From positions 23,060 through 87,059 of the IMG/VR virus record IMGVR_UViG_3300009081_000001: a DNA stretch of 64,000 bases. One strand, written 5' to 3'. A program made the position numbers and the translations under genes. Below, piece by piece: positions 58,901 to 64,000 of the stretch. Numbering within the stretch: the stretch's first letter is position 1; each line of letters begins with the position of its first letter. The notes under the pieces are model-generated. The model searched no databases. It had not been told where the DNA came from and saw only the letters and a program-made list of their open reading frames with translations. Source of the stretch: a virus.

Positions 58901-61900
58901 CGGGTTGAGCCATCCCCGCAATCTTCGTGAGTGCCGCAAGCTGCTGCTGTTGGGGCTTGTCCAACGGCCCCGCTTTCCCTGCTGCCTCTAGTCCCTCAAG
59001 CGTTCCCCTATGCCCACGTAACACTCCCCGCGCCCAGGTTCGTGCCTCTTGTGCGGTTGGCTCTAGTGCCTCCACTATCCCCTTGAGTGCAGGAGCAAAC
59101 CTCTTGGCATACTCCTGTAGTTGTGGGTCATCGGCAAGTATCCTGATAGCTTTGTGTGCCCTGGTGAGGTCGTCACCCATAAGGCGCACACCCTCCGACA
59201 ACTGTTGGGTAAGGTTCCCTATGTCCTGTCCTGCTGCCCCAGGCAATCCTTCTGCCATACGGCGGCTCGTTGCCGGTCCAATACCCCGCATGGCTTCAAG
59301 CTGTCGAACGTCGGTGATCTGCTTGCCATACAGACCTTCCATGTTCCTCTTGGTCACGGCTCGGTAGGCTGTCTTTGGTCCCACCCCCTGGATAGTCTGC
59401 AATGATTCCTCTGTCGCCATCTCATTGAACCACTGCATAGCACCTGGCCCTACCTCGGGGAATGGGGTGATCGCTGCCTCAAATACAGTACTAGTATCAC
59501 GCAGCCGCATGGCCTGATATGCTGGCTGCAATCCCTGCATCAGCATTTCCTCGGCCTCTGCCATCTGTGGCGCAAAGAAACTAGACTTGTCCTCGTAGTT
59601 AAGCAAGGTGCCCATACGTTTGGTGACTTGGCTCAGTCGCCTCATGGCTGCACCCTGTTGCTTAGTGAGGGCACCCCGCCCACCAACGATCTCTTTCTGG
59701 TTCGCAAGAAAGACATTGGCCTCTTGCATTAACAGGCCAAGCTCCTCGGAATGCCTCTGTCGAAAGACGGGACGCTTGAACTGCGTAGCCTGCGTGATAT
59801 GCTGCGTGATATTCTGAATTTGCTGTACTGGCTGTTGGCTAGGCGCACGTCCACCAGAGGGTGGTACTGGCGGTGCTGCTGTCGTAACCGGCGGAGAGGG
59901 CGGCTTGCGTCCACCGGGCGGCGTAGACGTTGGCGGTGCCATACCAGCACCCGGAACATCTGATGTGCCACCGCCTGGATGAGCCCGCCGATAACGATCT
60001 ATGGTGTCTTTTAGGGCTGGTTCCTCTTCATCGGACGAAGCGATGAATGAGGCCAGCGCCGTTTCATATTCTTCCTTTGTAGGAGTACCGCGATTTCCGA
60101 CGGAAACAGGAGACAAGACCTGTTGGGTTTGTAGTCGCTCGGGCAAGTCCCAAGGTAGTTCGCGTCCAGATGCGCGAACGGACTCCACCCACTCCTCGAT
60201 GTCGCCACCCTTTGCCATCATGCGAATGGCGGCATCTTGTTGCTCTCGCCCACCAAGAAGATGCTCTGCTACCTCACGCGGAACACCCTTTTCCTGAAAC
60301 GACTGCCATACATCTATCCCTGCTTCTTCCGCACTCTTCTTAACACTTTTGGCCCACTGCCCGCCATAGAAGGTTCCCCAACTGGATTCCTGTGCGAATG
60401 CCTGCGCTGCATCTGCCGGGTTGCCGCCGTAAGCCTTGATAAGCTCTCGGAACACCATCGGCGCGGCACTTAACCCACCCTTCTTTGCTCGGGCAAGGGC
60501 AGAGATAATCTGCTTCCTCTTCCCAAGGGGAGCTAGGCCAGCCGCTGCCTCTGGCGCAGTCATTCGGGCCTGTCCCTTCGGCACACTCACAAGGCCCGCT
60601 GCCACCTGTGTAGCAGCCCACATGACGCCCGGTAGGTTCCTTATGGTTGTGGGACGACCATAGGGATCTTCGCCTTGCTTGGCATACATGCGGTGTGTGC
60701 CCCCCTTGGCCGTGATGGTTGCCAGATCCAGTGCTGCTAATACCTGTTCTGGTGGTGCCCCTGGTCGCTGTGCGGGACCATAGGCCAACTGCAATAGCTT
60801 CTCTGCCGATGCTACCGCTGCCGGGTCTGGTGCCGTTGCCGCCATACGTTGGGGAATGTTGTACACTCGCCCGATGTTGCCCACGTTCTCGGCGCGTTCC
60901 TTTGTCTTAGCAAGCATCTCCTCATCTGAAACAACACGACCAACAGCACCCCTCTTGACCATCTCAATAGCTTCTTGTCGAGAGGGTGATGGTGCTCCTA
61001 CGCCTACATACTCATCCATGATGTTGGCAGCGCCCTGCTCGACGGCCCGCCGCGAAAGAGCCTTGATGGTTCCAGCAGATAACTCTTTGCCACTGGCATC
61101 GAAGTACTTACCATCAATCTTGATTGCCTGGCCTGTCTTCAAGTACCAGTCAATGTCACCGTCGGCGTCGCCCTGGCTTGCCTGCTGGATCTGCGGGCTA
61201 ACAGTTAGGCGCTCCACGTTCATCTTGCGGGCAAGGCCCTCTTCCATGCCGATGTTCACGACTTGCGCCCCAGGATCGTAGCTTGCCTTACCCATCGTAG
61301 GATAGCGAACCACTTGCCCAGTCTCGCCCTCGGGAGAACGTGGATTCAGAACTTCATTTGGGGCAAGGGCCTCGCTAACTGCAACCTTCGCTCCTGTCAC
61401 ATATTCTCTACCTGGCTCAGTACCCATCGCCCGCCGTGTCCACTTCTTACTCTCGGCAAGCTGCCTTTGTATATCTCTCGCGGCGACGATCTGCTCTTTG
61501 GGTATCTCTTCCCCACTCATAACCCGCTGCGCCAATCCGAAGATAGCGGTGTGGTACTTCGATACCTCTTCTCCTTGCTCCGCGCCCGTTGCTGACGTGT
61601 ATTTCAGGGATTCACCCGGCGGTATGATTAACTGCTCTCCCCCACCCTCAAACATGATGGGGGTCTTGCTTAACTCTTCCCCTTGGGCCATGAGCGTTTT
61701 AAGCTGTGCAACAGAGGCACCACCCGCCGCTTGTTGCAACAACTCATTGTAGGGCATCCCATACCCAAGCCGTTCCATGAACTGTCGTGCTACCATGCGC
61801 TGAGGGATAGCCTCGGTCACACCCGCTCCGGTCATCAAGCGCACCGCTGACTCCGCTTCTGCAAGTAGGGGCAGCATTCGCCCACCCAACTCGGAACCAC

Positions 61901-63821
61901 GCAATACCTGTTGGGGTATGGCATACTTACCAGTTGAGTACAGAGCAGCGTTGATAACGTTCTGGTGTGCTCGCTGCCTGCCTGCCCCCGCCCTTCTGTA
62001 ACGCTCTGCTACCTCGGGTTGCATGGCCTGTAGGCTCTGCATCTCACCATAGCTTAGTCTTCCCCGCGTTGGATGGGGCTCCCACATAAAGGACACACCC
62101 GCCGTACCCCGCAATACCTGATACTGCGCCGTGATGTCCCGCATGTAGGGCATCCCCTCTACCTCTCGGGGATTGCCCACCATGACGCCCTGGTAAAGAG
62201 GCAGTTGAGCCTCATGTACTCGGCGCTGCCAGTACATGGTGTCTACCATCTGCTCTGCCCTGGCCCTGAACCGCTCCAATACTGGTCTTGCCAGTTCGCT
62301 GTAGCTTTCTGGCAGCTTACTCACCCCAAGCTCTGCGAGAAGTTCCCTTTGCCTTTCGGGACTGGCCTGACCAAACTCTCCCTTAAAGAACGTATAGGCT
62401 GTTCCTAGCCAGTCCTTTTGTGTAGCGATGTATTGCGGTGGTTCTGCGCCACTGGCAAAAGTGACAGTCTCTGCCAGATTAGTAGCCAGGGCCTGCCCCT
62501 TGTATGCCTCTTTCAGACCGACCGATACCTCAGATATAGGAGCCGTTCGTTCAAGGACAACACGCGCCCCCTCTCCCTTCTCTGGATGCGCGATTGGCCT
62601 TACGTCACGAACTCTATGCCCCCAGTGAGGACTTTGGATAGGCTCAAGGCCGGGACCAAGCTGTACGGGCTGGCCCACTCCCCACTGTTGTCCAACCTTG
62701 ACGGGCTCTGCCCCCTCACCAAACACATTGACGACTTTACGCAAGCCCTCGACTGGCCCAAGGGATTCTTCGATAAAGTGCTGACCTGATGCGCTGACTT
62801 CGCCGCCTAGTACCACGGCCATTCTTACCGGCTGGTAAGTCTGTGTACTGACAGTGCCACCATGAAGAGGCCCGGCGGGCAGCGGATCTCTAACTACCGG
62901 CAAGCCCTGCACGATTAGTTGTTCGTGCTTTCCTAGCTGTTGGAGTCGCTTGGCCTCGCTACCCGGCTTGGCAGTGGTGACATAGCCACCCTCTGTCTTA
63001 CCAAGGTACGTTGCATCCAGCACACCAACTGGGTATGCGTGTTTCCCCTTGCCCTCATAAAGATGTCCCTCTGGCGGGATAGGACCATAGTCGCCCTGCT
63101 CCCAGTCGTCAATGTGGGCACCCAGTAAGTGTTTCTGTCGCTGAAACTCTGGTGTCCGTACCCATTGAGACATAGGCATAGCAGAACGGCCCGCCCTGCG
63201 TTCTTTAGCTTCATGCCCCAACCAACCAGGAGCATAGAACTCTGCCAGTTGCCTCTTTGATTGAGCAAGAGTAGCGCCGGGAAGAGAGGGGAAGTCCTTG
63301 CGGATCTCCTCTGCTGTATGCCCAGTATTCAGGCCCCAGGTTAGAAACTGCTCGTAGTCCGAACCTACGCCACTAGACTGTGCCGATTGCTGAACAGGCA
63401 TGGGCCTTGGGCCTGTGATACGCTGTGGAGATGCGGGCTGTGGGGGCAACTGTGCGGGTGCTTGCCTGCCACTTGACAGAGCGGCCCGCGCCTCTCCCTG
63501 CTGCATGTGAATGACATCGGTAGCACTGTAGCCCAGGCCGTAGAGCCTGTTCATCTCCGTCGCGTTTAACTTCGCCTCTCCACTGGACCGGCGCTCGTCT
63601 CTGTAGGATATGCCCTCTTGGGAGAGGAATGAGATAAGCGCCTCTGGATCGGGAGTCTCGAACCGCTTGATACGCTCGTACTCTGATGTTTGGGTAGGGT
63701 CGTCGGCAAGCGGTTGCTCACTCTTGACGTGAACAACGGTGCTAGTGCCGCCGGGCTGGATGGTAATGTCTACGATCCTCTGTCTTTGTTGCCGTAGATA
63801 CCGCAGTATGTCCGTCGCCAT
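55905..63821 (-). CDS. Tail tape measure protein (2638 aa)
   Basis: The length implies a tail of roughly 390 nm if the usual 0.15 nm per residue holds. N-terminal 1500 residues are a mixed region with repeated IxQxL/HxQ segments and proline-rich linkers (around residue 1280, PPTSTPPGGRKPPSPP). Two helix-hairpin-helix-like stretches (TIQGVGPKTAYRAV, AMRGIGPATSRRMAEGL) lie near 1420-1460. Hydrophobic segments at about 1770-1850 (GLGAGLTTGIAATTAGSLLT, APLALGVGGLVATGAMAG) fit the membrane-crossing part. The end is a long Gln/Glu-rich coiled coil. Palindrome copies lie at 60093 and 55937. It sets tail length and is ejected ahead of DNA. Confidence 0.92.
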   Translation of the reverse strand: MATDILRYLRQQRQRIVDITIQPGGTSTVVHVKSEQPLADDPTQTSEYERIKRFETPDPEALISFLSQEGISYRDERRSSGEAKLNATEMNRLYGLGYSATDVIHMQQGEARAALSSGRQAPAQLPPQPASPQRITGPRPMPVQQSAQSSGVGSDYEQFLTWGLNTGHTAEEIRKDFPSLPGATLAQSKRQLAEFYAPGWLGHEAKERRAGRSAMPMSQWVRTPEFQRQKHLLGAHIDDWEQGDYGPIPPEGHLYEGKGKHAYPVGVLDATYLGKTEGGYVTTAKPGSEAKRLQQLGKHEQLIVQGLPVVRDPLPAGPLHGGTVSTQTYQPVRMAVVLGGEVSASGQHFIEESLGPVEGLRKVVNVFGEGAEPVKVGQQWGVGQPVQLGPGLEPIQSPHWGHRVRDVRPIAHPEKGEGARVVLERTAPISEVSVGLKEAYKGQALATNLAETVTFASGAEPPQYIATQKDWLGTAYTFFKGEFGQASPERQRELLAELGVSKLPESYSELARPVLERFRARAEQMVDTMYWQRRVHEAQLPLYQGVMVGNPREVEGMPYMRDITAQYQVLRGTAGVSFMWEPHPTRGRLSYGEMQSLQAMQPEVAERYRRAGAGRQRAHQNVINAALYSTGKYAIPQQVLRGSELGGRMLPLLAEAESAVRLMTGAGVTEAIPQRMVARQFMERLGYGMPYNELLQQAAGGASVAQLKTLMAQGEELSKTPIMFEGGGEQLIIPPGESLKYTSATGAEQGEEVSKYHTAIFGLAQRVMSGEEIPKEQIVAARDIQRQLAESKKWTRRAMGTEPGREYVTGAKVAVSEALAPNEVLNPRSPEGETGQVVRYPTMGKASYDPGAQVVNIGMEEGLARKMNVERLTVSPQIQQASQGDADGDIDWYLKTGQAIKIDGKYFDASGKELSAGTIKALSRRAVEQGAANIMDEYVGVGAPSPSRQEAIEMVKRGAVGRVVSDEEMLAKTKERAENVGNIGRVYNIPQRMAATAPDPAAVASAEKLLQLAYGPAQRPGAPPEQVLAALDLATITAKGGTHRMYAKQGEDPYGRPTTIRNLPGVMWAATQVAAGLVSVPKGQARMTAPEAAAGLAPLGKRKQIISALARAKKGGLSAAPMVFRELIKAYGGNPADAAQAFAQESSWGTFYGGQWAKSVKKSAEEAGIDVWQSFQEKGVPREVAEHLLGGREQQDAAIRMMAKGGDIEEWVESVRASGRELPWDLPERLQTQQVLSPVSVGNRGTPTKEEYETALASFIASSDEEEPALKDTIDRYRRAHPGGGTSDVPGAGMAPPTSTPPGGRKPPSPPVTTAAPPVPPSGGRAPSQQPVQQIQNITQHITQATQFKRPVFRQRHSEELGLLMQEANVFLANQKEIVGGRGALTKQQGAAMRRLSQVTKRMGTLLNYEDKSSFFAPQMAEAEEMLMQGLQPAYQAMRLRDTSTVFEAAITPFPEVGPGAMQWFNEMATEESLQTIQGVGPKTAYRAVTKRNMEGLYGKQITDVRQLEAMRGIGPATSRRMAEGLPGAAGQDIGNLTQQLSEGVRLMGDDLTRAHKAIRILADDPQLQEYAKRFAPALKGIVEALEPTAQEARTWARGVLRGHRGTLEGLEAAGKAGPLDKPQQQQLAALTKIAGMAQPAMAMGEGGGILGRLGAIDTQQARTELELQAAGGAATGGRGRAARGLMGDFLSEFSIGGAAIRMAVVSRYTKGVVGGWEQAAEPYEMAGMQFGLAYGQSYEDVMQGSMGQMMQYQAAQRSFQMGLGTSALQQRAGFLGMMGVEPTFQMGQALGGVGGPLLSGLGAGLTTGIAATTAGSLLTAGGVGFGATVTAAAAPLALGVGGLVATGAMAGQSYAASDLPSLQREYAEIQAGEREKPSLWSRVGYGFRQLFSEGGVEALITGDQEKGGYGKEVQAGLAAYKQSAQFQIDTASITLENLDKLNLDPAQARELGVLLSLGGYTPEQISGGQAQQAINRLAPMAQLGQAGAYTSSIERFAGYLGIAPGKGIQPFLTELPTQAQPAEQAQWMMAAQLLGSAGGQAGITPGLGMVEQYADWLGSGVSTTQLNLAARERMGLGGIGQTLGVPAGFSSAFAKMLEPSTAGFSARPATPGDVGGLPGMPVYDQPVYGSAQLSAEQYMKMQSLTQFGMSQQGYNMMAGGYGLGSGLSALFNAYEEGPGAPTGPALMDQYGYSYGQMERRALNRQQLGLSRRQTQASWEYQQTQNQFQMGTGEWGGQSSVGWGFGMTGQIQIQQDLMEFTKAIRAITHQMTDLQRQQTMKGIEFQERGLELSTRQSLENLGMSRRTWQEGIQFQRVQMGVQFGQMETQQGWQMQDMAYNRQMAGFQHEYQQDELERSIRLSTGREKQGLLRRREYQEEMYSRTEDRRGVEEERAKQVMEWERQKFSLQKEHFERTTQLQEMQFRMQERHILERYALEKEQIEQRKKDYTAIWALEDERRKLQEAWEDRQQQYQLEELQRQKKYYEEVVFPYQQKQHDFQLEGLALQEKGMKLQEGIEDAHAKYMAWQIKQYSAGGDLYDRVMAFIDEILAKLGSGPTAADEQTWSETPPEIPGYNAPYPNKQASSNDLAAALFAGLQGASMKLVLDDGKTFDAHIETVQESADFRRKQAGSWGVPWK
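55937..55951. repeat. 15-bp palindrome, copy 36
   Basis: GTTTCCGTCGGAAAT, near the end of the tape measure gene (FRRK). Confidence 0.9.
60093..60107. repeat. 15-bp palindrome, copy 37
   Basis: ATTTCCGACGGAAAC, in the tape measure gene (VSVGN). Confidence 0.9.
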
Positions 63822-64000
63822 TAGCCCATCTTCTCCCTATACACCATACCGGCCAGGTCTACCATCTCCCAGGTCCAGTCAGGCTGATCGTACAATCCAC
63901 CCTCTGCCAGAAGATGACCGGGCCACCGTTGCAGCTCAAACCACAAAGAAAGGTAAGGGGGCGGGACCGGGCGCTTCATCTTCTCTATGTTCACACCCTG
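63821..64000 (-). CDS. Possible tail assembly chaperone C-terminal part (partial)
   Basis: Read by eye; open at the window edge, stop TAA shares its last base with the tape measure ATG. The 59 residues (PPPYLSLWFELQRWPGHLLA, GLYDQPDWTWEMVDLAGMVY) resemble the frameshifted tail-chaperone ending often found right before the tape measure gene. Partial, so tentative. Confidence 0.5.
   Translation of the reverse strand, partial: QGVNIEKMKRPVPPPYLSLWFELQRWPGHLLAEGGLYDQPDWTWEMVDLAGMVYREKMG

Overview
The window is most of the genome of a temperate, long-tailed (siphovirus-like) bacteriophage or prophage. A 2638-residue tape measure protein, tail and fibre genes, a large serine integrase, an excisionase-like protein and a repressor-type divergent switch all point that way. 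The host cannot be named. Promoters are ordinary sigma70 type (TTGACA, 17 bp, TATAAT-like) and genes have strong GGAGG ribosome sites, so the host is a bacterium with standard signals.

Layout. (1) 1-5015, leftward: a UDP-sugar dehydrogenase (cut by the window edge), a sulfotransferase, a glycosyltransferase, tiny membrane proteins, a Tat-signal protein, an FmdB zinc ribbon and hypotheticals, all driven from one promoter at 5154-5182 flanked by repeated operators. (2) 5112-5603, non-coding: a multibranched structured RNA closed by a 12-bp helix, followed by a tRNA-like fold. (3) 5604-44936, almost entirely rightward: the early and replication region. It holds about 85 mostly small, tightly packed, often overlapping genes, many of them zinc ribbons. 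Recognisable functions are a WYL-domain protein, SSB, an XRE repressor facing a ribbon-helix-helix gene, a Spo11/Top6A-like TOPRIM protein, an adenine methyltransferase, a RecU-like resolvase, a replication initiator with iterons inside its gene, a DnaB helicase, a Cas4-like nuclease broken by an amber codon, an HNH nuclease, a serine integrase, an excisionase-like protein, a membrane-anchored helix-turn-helix protein and a RecA-like ATPase. (4) 44956-44983: terminator where the two transcription directions converge. (5) 45005-64000, leftward: tail assembly, tape measure, baseplate or hub proteins, fibres, a metallophosphoesterase and a holin-like protein. If the genome is circular or circularly permuted, regions 1 and 5 would be the two ends of one late operon whose head and capsid genes lie outside the window.

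The most striking feature is a 15-bp palindrome, ATTTCCG(T/A)CGGAAAT, present in 37 copies (plus a few decayed ones) over the whole window. About 16 copies are intergenic, usually just upstream of a ribosome site or next to a terminator hairpin. About 21 lie inside genes, read in all three frames (SDGN or SVGN, FPSE or FPTE, FRRK). This resembles the stoperators of mycobacteriophages or the Noc sites of Bacillus. A second motif, GTTCAG/CTGAAC, sits in the spacer or start region of many phage promoters and forms a 20-bp inverted repeat at the lysogeny switch; it is the likely operator of the XRE or ribbon-helix-helix protein.
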